From Sphingobium sp. CR2-8 (GTDB taxonomy: Bacteria; Pseudomonadota; Alphaproteobacteria; Sphingomonadales; Sphingomonadaceae), in contig NZ_JAYKZY010000002.1 in assembly GCF_035818615.1 (NCBI RefSeq), positions 746,501 through 810,500 on the forward strand: a stretch of DNA of 64,000 bases, given 5' to 3'. Positions 1-8,279 of this stretch are shown in pieces (the first letter of the stretch is position 1; every line of letters starts with the position of its first letter). Made by a program: the position numbers and the translations under genes. The notes beneath the pieces were generated by a model that saw only the letters and a list, made by a program, of their open reading frames with translations, ran no database searches and was not told the origin of the DNA.

Positions 1-708
1 GAAGCTTTCGGCATAGATGCGCGCGGCATTGGCGTCGGCCTCCGCACGAATGATCTGCGCCTGCTTGGCGCCCTGAGCGCGGATGGTCAGCGCTTCCTGC
101 TCACGCGCGGTACGCATGCGGGTGAAGGCGCTGTCCAGCGGCGTGCCATCGGGCAGGTCCGCGCGCTTGATCCGCACGTCCACGATCTCTGCGCCATATT
201 GGCGCGCGACCCGGTCCAGGCCCGCCTCGATATTCTGCATCACCTGGCCCCGCTCGGGGCTGAGTAATGCCGCGAACGGCCGCTTGCCCAGTTCGTTGCG
301 CAGCGCGGAACCCAGGATCGGGCGCAGCGCATCCGAAACCCGCTCCTCGCTGCCCGCCGCGATATACATACGCAGCGGATCGACGATGCGGTAACGGGCG
401 AAGGCGTCCACCTGCAAGCGCAACTGGTCGGTCGACAGCACCTGCTGGCGTTCCATTTCGACCGACAGCACGCGCTTGTCGATCCATACGATCTGGTCAA
501 CGAACGGCCAGCGCATGATGATACCCGCGCCGGTATTGCCGAACGTCTCGTTGGCGCGATAGCGGTTGATGATCGCCTTGGGATCGCCGAAGCGCACGAC
601 CACGCCCTGCTTGGTTTCGGGCACGATCGCGACCGTGCTGCCGACCAGGATCAGCAGCGCCAGCAGCGTCAGGGCGAGGGCGACGGGATGACGCAGGAAT
701 GCGGGCAT
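1..708 (-). CDS. hflC: HflC, protease modulator (partial)
   Basis: SPFH/band 7 membrane protein. With HflK it forms the periplasm-facing complex that restrains the FtsH protease. The gene reads leftwards off the window edge, so only about the first 236 residues are here. It opens with one hydrophobic anchor (MPAFLRHPVALALTLLALL), followed by the band 7 fold (VVVRFGDPKAII) and the Ala/Glu-rich helical part. The hflK stop and this start overlap as TGATG, so the two are probably translationally coupled. Family assignment is firm; the C-terminus is unseen. Confidence 0.95.
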   Translation of the reverse strand, partial: MPAFLRHPVALALTLLALLILVGSTVAIVPETKQGVVVRFGDPKAIINRYRANETFGNTGAGIIMRWPFVDQIVWIDKRVLSVEMERQQVLSTDQLRLQVDAFARYRIVDPLRMYIAAGSEERVSDALRPILGSALRNELGKRPFAALLSPERGQVMQNIEAGLDRVARQYGAEIVDVRIKRADLPDGTPLDSAFTRMRTAREQEALTIRAQGAKQAQIIRAEADANAARIYAESF

Positions 709-1838
709 CACTGGCCTCCCGTGCTGGTGGCCGCTTCGGCCGCCGGAGCGGCCTGCGCCCGGCGCTTGATTTCAGGCAGCGGCAGATAGGGGGTAACATT
801 GTTACCTTCGACGATGGTCTTGTCGACGTTCGACAGCACGCCCTCCATGGTTTCATAATACATGCGGCGGCGGGTTACTTCGGGCGACAGCTTATACTGC
901 TCATACACCTTGTCGAAGGCTGCGGCCTCGCCCTGCGCCTTGGCCGTCACCTGCTGGGCGGCGGCGCGCGCTTCGTTGAGGTAGGTCTGCGCGGTCTGCT
1001 GCGCGGCGGACACCGCCTTGAACGCGTCGTTGACGGCGGTCGGCGGATCGGCCTGCTTGATCGCGACGCCCTGAATGCGGATGCCCGATCGGTAGCCGTC
1101 CAATATCTCCTGCATCCGCAATTCGACCTGCTGTTCGATCGCGGTGCGGCCCGCGCCCAGCGCATCGTCCAGGCTGACGCTGGCCAGCACGGCGCGCATC
1201 GCGCTTTCCGCGACCTCGCGCACGCTGGCGTCCGGTTCCGACAGCTGGAACAGATATAGTTCGGGGTTGCGGATGTTCCACCGCACCGAATAGGCGAGGT
1301 CGATGATATTCTGGTCGCCGGTCAGCACCAGATTTTCGCTCTGTTCGGACGCCGATCCGATATCGATGGTACGGATTTCCTCGACATCCACCGTCGTGAC
1401 CGCCTCGAACGGTGCAGGCAGCGTCATGCTGATGCCCGGCGTCAACGTGCGGCTATATTTGCCCAAGAACGTCACGACGCCGCGCTCCTGCGGCCCGACC
1501 CGGTGGAAACTGGTCAGCACCAGCCACAGCACCACCATGATGCCGATCGCGATCGGCCACAACGCCTTGCCATTGGCACGTGGGGGCAGGCCACCAAAGC
1601 CGCCGCCACCGCCATTGCCGCCGCCCTGGCCAAAGCTCTCGCGACCCCGGCGCAGCAGTTCCTCGATCGCGGATGGCCCTTTCGTCCCGCCGCCAGGCTT
1701 ACCCGGCTGGGTCCATGGATTGCGGGGGCCGCCATCGCCGCCCTTCTGCCCGTCCCCGTCGGGGCCGTCATTCTTGCCGCCCCAGGGGCCTTGAACCATC
1801 GCTGCGATCGCGGGCATCCACCCGAATGTTCTTCTCAT
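708..1838 (-). CDS. hflK: HflK, FtsH protease modulator
   Basis: Partner of HflC in the HflKC-FtsH membrane complex. The 376-residue product has a Gly/Pro/Asp-rich cytoplasmic N-terminus (about residues 15-80), one transmembrane helix (near WPIAIGIMVVLWLVLTSF), then a band 7 domain beginning HRVGPQERGVVTFLGKY. The C-terminus is Ala-rich and predicted helical. I chose the start MRRTFGW because an AGAAG stretch lies about 6 bases upstream; a start 14 codons earlier or at an internal Met cannot be excluded. It is divergent from mrp, with a 74-bp shared promoter gap. Confidence 0.93.
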   Translation of the reverse strand: MRRTFGWMPAIAAMVQGPWGGKNDGPDGDGQKGGDGGPRNPWTQPGKPGGGTKGPSAIEELLRRGRESFGQGGGNGGGGGFGGLPPRANGKALWPIAIGIMVVLWLVLTSFHRVGPQERGVVTFLGKYSRTLTPGISMTLPAPFEAVTTVDVEEIRTIDIGSASEQSENLVLTGDQNIIDLAYSVRWNIRNPELYLFQLSEPDASVREVAESAMRAVLASVSLDDALGAGRTAIEQQVELRMQEILDGYRSGIRIQGVAIKQADPPTAVNDAFKAVSAAQQTAQTYLNEARAAAQQVTAKAQGEAAAFDKVYEQYKLSPEVTRRRMYYETMEGVLSNVDKTIVEGNNVTPYLPLPEIKRRAQAAPAAEAATSTGGQ

Positions 1839-1912
1839 GACATCTTCTATAGGAAGGCTCTCCTGCGAAAAACAGTGCAAATGCCCGCGATTATTTCCTA
1901 CAGGGCGTCGTC

Positions 1913-2889
1913 ATGACCGATCTTGCCGATTTCACCGCCCGTCTGACCGCCCTGACCGACGGTCGCGCCAGCGCCCCGCGCGTCAAGGACGGGGTGATGA
2001 CCATCGCCCTCGACGTGGGCGGCCTGTCCGCGGAGCAGCGGGACGGCCTGGCCGCTGCGATCCGCGAAGGCGGGCTGACCGTGCCGGACGTCACCGATGT
2101 CCGAATAGCGATGACCGCCGAGCGCGGCCCCCAAAAAAAGCCGCTGCGCATCCTGGCCGTCGCGTCCGGCAAGGGCGGGGTGGGCAAGTCGACCCTGTCG
2201 GCCAATCTCGCCGTCGCGCTGCATCGGCTGGGGGTCAAGGTCGGGCTGGTCGACGCCGACATATACGGCCCGTCGCAGGCCAAGCTGATGGCGAGCGAGG
2301 ACCAGAAGCCGATCGCGCGCGACAAGAAGCTGGTGCCCGTGACCGGTCCGCTCGGCATTCCCATGCTGTCGATGGCGCATCTGGTGGAACCGGGCAAGGC
2401 GCTGGCCTGGCGCGGGCCGATGGTGGGCAATGCGCTCACCCAGTTGATCGACGCGGAATGGGGCGATGCCGAATTGCTGGTGGTCGATATGCCGCCCGGC
2501 ACTGGCGACATCCAGCTGACGATGGTGCAGAAGCACAAGCCTGCCGGTGCTGTCATCGTGTCCACGCCGCAGGATCTGGCGCTGATCGACGCGACGCGCG
2601 CCGTCAGCCTCTTTGCCCAGGCGGGCGTGCCGATGGTCGGGCTGGTGGAAAATATGGCGGGCTATGCCTGCCCCCATTGCGGCGAAATCTCCGATCCCTT
2701 CGGCCAAGGCGGCGCGGAAAGCGCGGCGGGCGACATGGCGATGCCCTTCCTCGGCCGCATTCCGCTGGCGATCGACATCCGCCGGCGCTCCGACGCGGGC
2801 GATCCCCCGGCGGCGGGGAGGGCGTCCATGCCGACGCCTTCCGCGCCATTGCGCAAAAGGTGGCCGACTGGCTCGAACGGACGGCCTGA
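1913..2889 (+). CDS. mrp: Mrp/ApbC iron-sulfur cluster carrier ATPase (frameshifted)
   Basis: P-loop ATPase that binds and transfers Fe-S clusters. A short N-terminal MIP18-like domain (residues 1-75) precedes the deviant Walker A motif SGKGGVGKST, then DADIYGPS, DMPPGTGD and the paired cysteines of ACPHCG that bridge the cluster. The reading frame breaks near 2815-2818 in a GGGG run. Adding one G restores the expected C-terminus (PPAAGEGVHADAF...KVADWLERTA, stop at 2889), giving about 325 residues. Without the correction the frame drifts into an unrelated tail ending at 2914. The break is probably a sequencing indel, but a real mutation is possible. Confidence 0.9.
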
Positions 2890-3348
2890 CTATAGCGTCC
2901 GATGCAGAAACTGACTGAACCCGTTGTCTGCATAGTCGCCGAAGGCATCGCCATCGACGAACCCCTGCGCGCGATACAGGGCCAGCGCCGGTTCGAATGC
3001 CGCGCCCCGGCCTGTTTCCAGGCTCAGCCGCACCATGCCCTGCGCACGGGCAGTGGCGATGATGTGCCGCAATAGCGCCGCCGCCACGCCTTTGCGCAGA
3101 TGATCGGGATGGGTCCGCATCGACTTGATCTCGCCTTGGTCGGCACTGATCGTGCGCAGCGCGCCGACGCCCGCGACAGTCATGCCGTCCCAGAGCGTCC
3201 ACACACTGATGTCGGGCGATTGCAGGCCCGAGAGGTCGAGAGCGAACACGGCGTCGGCGGGTGAATGGGCGTGCATGCCGGACAGATGCAGCGCCAACAG
3301 CGCGCGGGTCTGCGGGTCGGTCAGGTCGTCGGGGCGAATCTGGAACAT
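2890..3348 (-). CDS. GNAT family N-acetyltransferase
   Basis: 152-residue acetyltransferase of the GNAT fold. The acetyl-CoA binding region is visible as KSMRTHPDHLRKGVAAALL (about residues 94-112), followed by the typical LSLETGRG strand and ALALYRAQGF near the C-terminus. It resembles YjdJ/PA4866-like small-molecule or amino-acid acetyltransferases; the substrate is unknown. Its stop codon abuts the corrected mrp stop (convergent, no spacer). Confidence 0.85.
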   Translation of the reverse strand: MFQIRPDDLTDPQTRALLALHLSGMHAHSPADAVFALDLSGLQSPDISVWTLWDGMTVAGVGALRTISADQGEIKSMRTHPDHLRKGVAAALLRHIIATARAQGMVRLSLETGRGAAFEPALALYRAQGFVDGDAFGDYADNGFSQFLHRTL

Positions 3349-3435
3349 CGCCTGAGCCTATAGCGCGGGCATCGCCAGGGGAACGCCTTGCGTCCGCCCG
3401 CGTCTTCCCCATCTCGACTGTGAAGGAGATACGCC

Positions 3436-3870
3436 ATGCCGCTCACCGACCCGCAGGATATCGCCGCCTTGCTTGGCGAAACCCGCACCATCGCGCTGGT
3501 CGGCATATCCGATCGCCCTGATCGCCCCAGCTATCGCGTGATGCAATTTCTTCAGGATCATGGCTATCGCGTGCTGCCGGTCAATCCGCAGATAGCGGGC
3601 GAACATGTCCATGGCGAGTTCGTCTGGGGCCGCCTGTCCGACATCGGCATACCGATCGACCTGGTCGATATTTTTCGCCGCAGCGAGGCGGCGGGCGAAG
3701 CGGTGGATGACGCCATCGCCGTTGGCGCAAAGGCGGTCTGGATGCAATTGGGCGTCATAAATGACGCCGCCGCAGCTCGCGCGGAAGCGGCGGGGCTCAA
3801 GGTCGTGATGGATCGCTGCCCCGCAATCGAGATTCCCCGGCTCGGGCTTCCGCCGATCGTGGCGGATTGA
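3436..3870 (+). CDS. CoA-binding domain protein (YccU-like)
   Basis: 144-residue single-domain Rossmann protein of the CoA_binding_2 family. The N-terminus has the nucleotide-binding turn IALVGISDRPDRPSY and the VNPQIAGEHVHGE segment; the C-terminus has VMDRCPAIEIPR. The family binds CoA but its physiological role is undefined. A strong ribosome binding site (GAAGGAGATACGCC) precedes the ATG, which fixes the start. The gene runs into the molybdopterin oxidoreductase downstream with little spacing, so co-transcription is possible. Confidence 0.88.
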   Translation: MPLTDPQDIAALLGETRTIALVGISDRPDRPSYRVMQFLQDHGYRVLPVNPQIAGEHVHGEFVWGRLSDIGIPIDLVDIFRRSEAAGEAVDDAIAVGAKAVWMQLGVINDAAAARAEAAGLKVVMDRCPAIEIPRLGLPPIVAD

Positions 3871-3908
3871 CCCTAGGCAGCGCGCCTTCGCGCCTCTATC
3901 AGACAGGC

Positions 3909-6176
3909 ATGGCGCGCACCATGCGGAAGCAATCCCGACAAGGCAAAGGCATCGACCGGCGCAGGCTCCTCATCGGCGGCGGCGTGGCGGCGGGGCTGCT
4001 GGTCGCCTGGGGCGTCTGGCCGCGCAGCTATCAACCCAATCTCAATGCCGGTCCCGGCGAAACCATCGTCAACGCCTTCCTGAAAATCGACGCGACGGGC
4101 CAGATCATCGTCGTCGTGCCGCAGACCGAAATGGGGCAGGGCGTCACCACCGTCCTGCCGCAGATATTGGCGGACGAACTCGGCGCGGACTGGCGCACGG
4201 TCGCGGTGCAGAGCGCGCCGATCAGCCCGCTCTATGCCAACAGCCTGCTGGCGCGCGAATGGCTGGCCAGCGACTGGACGCGGCTGCTGGGGGACGCGGG
4301 CGACTGGGCGATCAACCAATATGCGACGCGCGGCGCGCTGATGCTGACCGGCGGCGGCACATCCATCCCCATGTTCCACGACGCCTATCGTGACGCCGGG
4401 GCGGCGGCCCGCGTCCTGCTGTGTAAGGCGGCGGCGGCGCGCTGGGCGATACCCTGGGAAAGTTGCGACATCGCAGACGGCGTCATTTCCGATGGCGCCG
4501 CCCGCCGCATGAAGATCGGCGATGTGGTGGCGGAGGCCGCGCAATTCGACCTACCCGCCATCCTGCCCTATCGGCAGGGGCAGGACGGTCGCTTGTCGGG
4601 GCAGGACCTCCCCCGCCTCGATACCCCGTCCAAGATCGATGGCAGCCATAATTTCGCCGCCGACATTCGCCTGCCCGACATGGTCTATGCCTCGATCCGT
4701 CAGGGACCGATCGGTGATGTCCTGCTGGCGGGTCTCGATGAACGCGGCGCCAGCGGGGTCACCGGCTACCTGAAGCTGGTACGGCAGGACCGCTGGGTCG
4801 CGGCGGTCGCCAGCAACTGGTGGGCGGCGAACAAGGCGCTCGACCTTGCGGACCCTGTGTTCACTTTGCGCAGCGATCCGGTCAGCAGCGGCGGCATCGA
4901 AGACGCGCTGGAAAAAGCGTTCGAAGGATCGGCCGGTCGCCGTCTCTATGCGCAGGGCGACCTGGCGCCGGTGTTCGACGGCGCGACCATTCTGGCCAGC
5001 GAATATCAGGTCGATCCGGGCCTTCACCTGGCGCTCGAACCGCCCTGCGCGACGGCGCGCGTGACGGACGACGGCGCTGAAATCTGGATGGCGACGCAGG
5101 CCCCCGGCCTCGCCCGCGCGGCGATCGCCGATGCGCTGGGCCTGTCGGAAGGCGCGGTGGCGCTGTATCCGCTTCACGCAGGCGGTTCCTTCGGGCGCAA
5201 GATGGACTGGGACGTGGGCGTGCAAGCTGCGCTGCTGGCGCGCGAAATGAAACGCCCGGTGCAGCTGCTCTGGTCGCGGCTGGAGGATATCATTCACGAC
5301 CGCCCCAGCGCCCCCGCCCATGCCCGTATGGCCGCCAAGCTCAGCCGCAACGGCGCGATCGAAGGCTGGTCGGCCAAGGTCGCCGCGCCCTGCGCCATGA
5401 CCCAGACCTGGGCGCGCATTGCCGACGGGAAATTGCCCCATGAAGCATCGGCCGACGCAGCGGACAGGGCGACCCGGCTGGCCGTGGCGGGCATGGCTCC
5501 ACCCTATGCCATCCCCAACTGGGCGGTCGATCATTTCCCGACCGATGTCGGCCTGCCGCTCGGCTTTATGCGCGGAAACGCGCATCTCCATGGCGCTTTC
5601 TTCACCGAAAGCTTCATGGATGAACTCGCGCATCTGGCCGGGATAGAGGCGATGTCCTTCCGCATCCAGATGCTGGGCGGCAATCCGCGCCTCGCCCATT
5701 GCCTGTCCACTGCCGCTGCGATGGGGGGATGGCAGGGTGGCATAGCGGGCAGCGGACAGGGCATCGCCGCGCACATGATGGATGGCGGCTATGCGGCCGT
5801 CCTTGTGGAAGCAGCCATGAATGGCGAAAAGCTGAGCGTCAACCGCATCGTCGCGGCGGTCGATGTCGGCGATCAGGTCAACCCCGACATCGCCCGGCAG
5901 CAGGTGGAAAGCGGCCTCATCTACGGCCTGGCCTATGCCATGGGCGCGTCGGTTCCCTATGAACGCGGCCTGCCCACGCGCGCGATTCTCGGCCGCATGA
6001 ACCTGCCGCGCCTTGCCGATATCGGCGAAGTCACGGTGGAACTGATGCGCAGTACCGCCGAACCTGCGGGCGTCAGCGATCTCGCTGCGCCGCTCGTCGC
6101 CCCCGCCATCGCTAACGCCCTCTATACATGGACGGGCCAGCGCATGCGCAGCCTGCCACTCGTAGGAACCGCATGA
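3909..6176 (+). CDS. Xanthine dehydrogenase-family molybdopterin subunit (IorB-like)
   Basis: Large molybdenum cofactor subunit similar to the beta subunit of isoquinoline 1-oxidoreductase. The 755-residue product carries a twin-arginine type leader (DRRRLLIGGGVAAGLLVAW), so it should be exported folded. The body has PQTEMGQGVTTVLPQILADE near residue 75, GGSFGRKMDWDVG in the middle, and the C-terminal DVGDQVNPDIARQQVESG region. No 2Fe-2S small subunit (IorA) lies beside it here, so its electron partner is elsewhere or absent. The start is the first Met with a sensible distance to the Tat motif; a TTG at 3867 is also in frame. It overlaps hemH by ATGA. Confidence 0.85.
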   Translation: MARTMRKQSRQGKGIDRRRLLIGGGVAAGLLVAWGVWPRSYQPNLNAGPGETIVNAFLKIDATGQIIVVVPQTEMGQGVTTVLPQILADELGADWRTVAVQSAPISPLYANSLLAREWLASDWTRLLGDAGDWAINQYATRGALMLTGGGTSIPMFHDAYRDAGAAARVLLCKAAAARWAIPWESCDIADGVISDGAARRMKIGDVVAEAAQFDLPAILPYRQGQDGRLSGQDLPRLDTPSKIDGSHNFAADIRLPDMVYASIRQGPIGDVLLAGLDERGASGVTGYLKLVRQDRWVAAVASNWWAANKALDLADPVFTLRSDPVSSGGIEDALEKAFEGSAGRRLYAQGDLAPVFDGATILASEYQVDPGLHLALEPPCATARVTDDGAEIWMATQAPGLARAAIADALGLSEGAVALYPLHAGGSFGRKMDWDVGVQAALLAREMKRPVQLLWSRLEDIIHDRPSAPAHARMAAKLSRNGAIEGWSAKVAAPCAMTQTWARIADGKLPHEASADAADRATRLAVAGMAPPYAIPNWAVDHFPTDVGLPLGFMRGNAHLHGAFFTESFMDELAHLAGIEAMSFRIQMLGGNPRLAHCLSTAAAMGGWQGGIAGSGQGIAAHMMDGGYAAVLVEAAMNGEKLSVNRIVAAVDVGDQVNPDIARQQVESGLIYGLAYAMGASVPYERGLPTRAILGRMNLPRLADIGEVTVELMRSTAEPAGVSDLAAPLVAPAIANALYTWTGQRMRSLPLVGTA

Positions 6177-7171
6177 ACAAGCCCGCCGATCATCCCGTCC
6201 TTCCCGCGCCCAAGGTCGGCGTGCTGCTGATCAATCTCGGCACGCCGGACGCCCCTGACCCGGCGTCCGTGCGCCGTTATCTGGCGGAATTTCTGTCGGA
6301 TCGTCGTGTGGTGGAAATCCCGCAACTGCTTTGGCAGCCGATCCTGCGCGGCGCGATCCTGACCACCCGGCCGAAGAAATCCGCCCATGCCTATCAACAG
6401 GTCTGGACTCCCGAAGGGTCGCCGCTGGCCGTCCACACCCGTGCGGCCGCGCATGCGCTGCAAGAGGCGATGCCGCATGTCGTCGTCGACTGGGCGATGC
6501 GCTACGGCAATCCGGCGATAGCGGACAGGCTTGCCGCCATGAAGCAGCAAGGATGCGAGCGCATATTGCTGGCGCCGCTCTATCCCCAATATAGCGCCGC
6601 GACGACCGCGACCGCCCATGACGCCGCCTTCGCCGCGCTGGCGGCGATGCGCTGGCAGCCCGCCATCCGCACCCTGCCGCCCTATCATGACGACCCGGCC
6701 TATATTGCGGCGCTCAAGGCGTCGATCGAACGCCATGTCGCCGCGCTGGACTTCGTGCCCGATGCGCTGCTCGTCAGCTTCCACGGCATGCCCGAACGCA
6801 CCCTGCGGCTGGGCGACCCCTATCATTGCCAGGCGGTCAAGACCACTCGACTGCTGCGCGAAGCCCTGTCGCTACCGATCCATATAAGCTTCCAATCCCG
6901 GTTCGGCCGCGCCAAATGGCTCGAACCGGAAACGGAGGCGACACTTACCAGATTGGTAAATGAAGATGTCCGCAAAGTTGCTGTCGTAACACCCGGATTC
7001 GCGGCGGATTGTCTTGAAACTCTAGAGGAAATCGCATTGCGCGCGAAAGAGGTTTTTTTGGCCAGAGGTGGCGAAAAATTTGCCTGTTTGCCCTGTTTAA
7101 ATGCGTCGGCCGAAGCTATCATCCTTTATCGCAGGCTTATGAGCCGTGAGCTTTCGGGTTGGATAGACTGA
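6173..7171 (+). CDS. hemH: Ferrochelatase
   Basis: Inserts Fe2+ into protoporphyrin IX, the last step of heme synthesis. The 332-residue product has the N-terminal GVLLINLGTPDAP, the active-site strand SFHGMPERT with its catalytic His, the conserved FQSRFGRAKWLEP segment and PGFAADCLETLEE. A C-terminal CLPC pair (C305, C308) may be cluster ligands, since some alphaproteobacterial ferrochelatases carry a 2Fe-2S cluster (inference). The ATG overlaps the upstream stop (ATGA). From about 6945 to the stop the composition becomes noticeably more AT-rich than the rest of the gene. Confidence 0.95.
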   Translation: MNKPADHPVLPAPKVGVLLINLGTPDAPDPASVRRYLAEFLSDRRVVEIPQLLWQPILRGAILTTRPKKSAHAYQQVWTPEGSPLAVHTRAAAHALQEAMPHVVVDWAMRYGNPAIADRLAAMKQQGCERILLAPLYPQYSAATTATAHDAAFAALAAMRWQPAIRTLPPYHDDPAYIAALKASIERHVAALDFVPDALLVSFHGMPERTLRLGDPYHCQAVKTTRLLREALSLPIHISFQSRFGRAKWLEPETEATLTRLVNEDVRKVAVVTPGFAADCLETLEEIALRAKEVFLARGGEKFACLPCLNASAEAIILYRRLMSRELSGWID

Positions 7172-7199
7172 CCCCCCGTTACAGGAAGAGGATAGACGG

Positions 7200-7922
7200 A
7201 TGTCGAGAATAGCGATCGTAACGGGCGGAACGCGTGGCATTGGCGAGGCGATCAGCCTGGCGCTGCAAGACTTGGGTTATACCGTCGCCGCCAACTATGC
7301 GGGTAATGAGGAAAAGGCGAAGGCCTTCACTGAAAAGACCGGCATCGCGACCTTCAAATGGGATGTCGGCGATCATCAGGCATGTCTCGACGGTGTGGAG
7401 CAGGTGACGCAGGCGCTTGGTCCGGTGGATATCGTCGTCAACAATGCGGGCATCACGCGCGACGGCGTGTTGGCGAAGATGAGCTTCGACGACTGGAATG
7501 AAGTGATGCGCATCAACTTGGGCGGGTGCTTCAACATGTCCAAGGCCACGTTCGGCGGGATGCGGGAACGCGGCTGGGGCCGGATCGTCAATATCGGCTC
7601 GATCAACGGACAGGCCGGCCAATATGGTCAGGTGAACTATGCCGCCGCCAAGTCCGGAATCCACGGCTTTACCAAGGCCCTGGCGCAGGAAGGGGCGAAG
7701 GCCGGCATCACCGTCAACGCGATCGCACCGGGATATATCGATACAGACATGGTCGCGGCCGTGCCCGCGTCGGTGCTGGAAAAGATCGTCGCGAAGATCC
7801 CGGTCGGCCGCCTCGGCCAGGCCAGCGAAATCGCACGCGGCGTCGCCTTTCTCTGTAGCGAAGAAGGCGGCTTCGTGACTGGCAGCACGCTGTCGATCAA
7901 CGGCGGGCAGCACATGTATTGA
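7200..7922 (+). CDS. phaB: Acetoacetyl-CoA reductase (PhaB)
   Basis: NADPH-dependent SDR reducing acetoacetyl-CoA to (R)-3-hydroxybutyryl-CoA for polyhydroxyalkanoate synthesis. At 240 residues it is the usual family length. Visible motifs: TGGTRGIGEAI cofactor turn, NNAGITRDG, the catalytic YAAAKSGIHGFTK, and the PhaB-like FKWDVGDHQACLDGVEQV loop. RBS AGGAAGAGG sits upstream. PhaA and PhaC are not nearby. Its TGA overlaps the next ATG (TGATG). A FabG-type activity is the main alternative. Confidence 0.88.
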   Translation: MSRIAIVTGGTRGIGEAISLALQDLGYTVAANYAGNEEKAKAFTEKTGIATFKWDVGDHQACLDGVEQVTQALGPVDIVVNNAGITRDGVLAKMSFDDWNEVMRINLGGCFNMSKATFGGMRERGWGRIVNIGSINGQAGQYGQVNYAAAKSGIHGFTKALAQEGAKAGITVNAIAPGYIDTDMVAAVPASVLEKIVAKIPVGRLGQASEIARGVAFLCSEEGGFVTGSTLSINGGQHMY

Positions 7923-8209
7923 TGCGCCAGGGCGACCCTGACGATGGCCCGTCCGGGCCGGAAGGGTCGCCCTTCGCTCCGCCGATCAAGCGGAGCGTGA
8001 CGATTGCGGGGCACCAGACCGCGATCAGTCTGGAGCCCATTTTCTGGGACGCTTTGCGCGCCCAGGCCGCCCACCGACATCTGCCCCTCAACGCTCTCGT
8101 CGCGCGTATCGATGCCGCGCGGCTGGCGGCGACGCAGCCGCCCAATCTGGCCAGTGCGATACGAAGCTGGCTATTCCAGCAACAAATCTGCGACAAAGGC
8201 AATAATTAG
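7922..8209 (+). CDS. Ribbon-helix-helix domain protein
   Basis: Protein of 95 residues with a central RHH_4-type segment: PIKRSVTIAGHQTAISLEP followed by FWDALRAQAAHRHLPLNALV and IDAAR. The family is a small DNA-binding-like fold common next to metabolic genes in alphaproteobacteria; its target is unknown. It is translationally coupled to phaB through TGATG, so it might regulate that operon or be a bystander. Confidence 0.75.
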   Translation: MRQGDPDDGPSGPEGSPFAPPIKRSVTIAGHQTAISLEPIFWDALRAQAAHRHLPLNALVARIDAARLAATQPPNLASAIRSWLFQQQICDKGNN

Positions 8210-8248
8210 TCGCAATAGCGTTGACTCTGCGAAGGACTCGCAATAGCA
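8208..8248 (+). promoter_or_regulatory. Candidate iron-responsive operator of the receptor gene
   Basis: Two direct copies of tcgcaatagc (8210-8219 and 8238-8247) lie about 30 and 60 bases upstream of the TonB-dependent receptor start. Similar TCGCA boxes precede tonB and the PepSY gene. A Fur-type regulator is the natural candidate, but which protein binds is inferred only. Confidence 0.45.
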
Positions 8249-8279
8249 GGCCTCCTGACAATTAGGGGGTTCTGAACAT

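Noticed and set aside
4551..5774. 407-codon minus-strand frame
   Set aside because: Shadow of the molybdopterin oxidoreductase.
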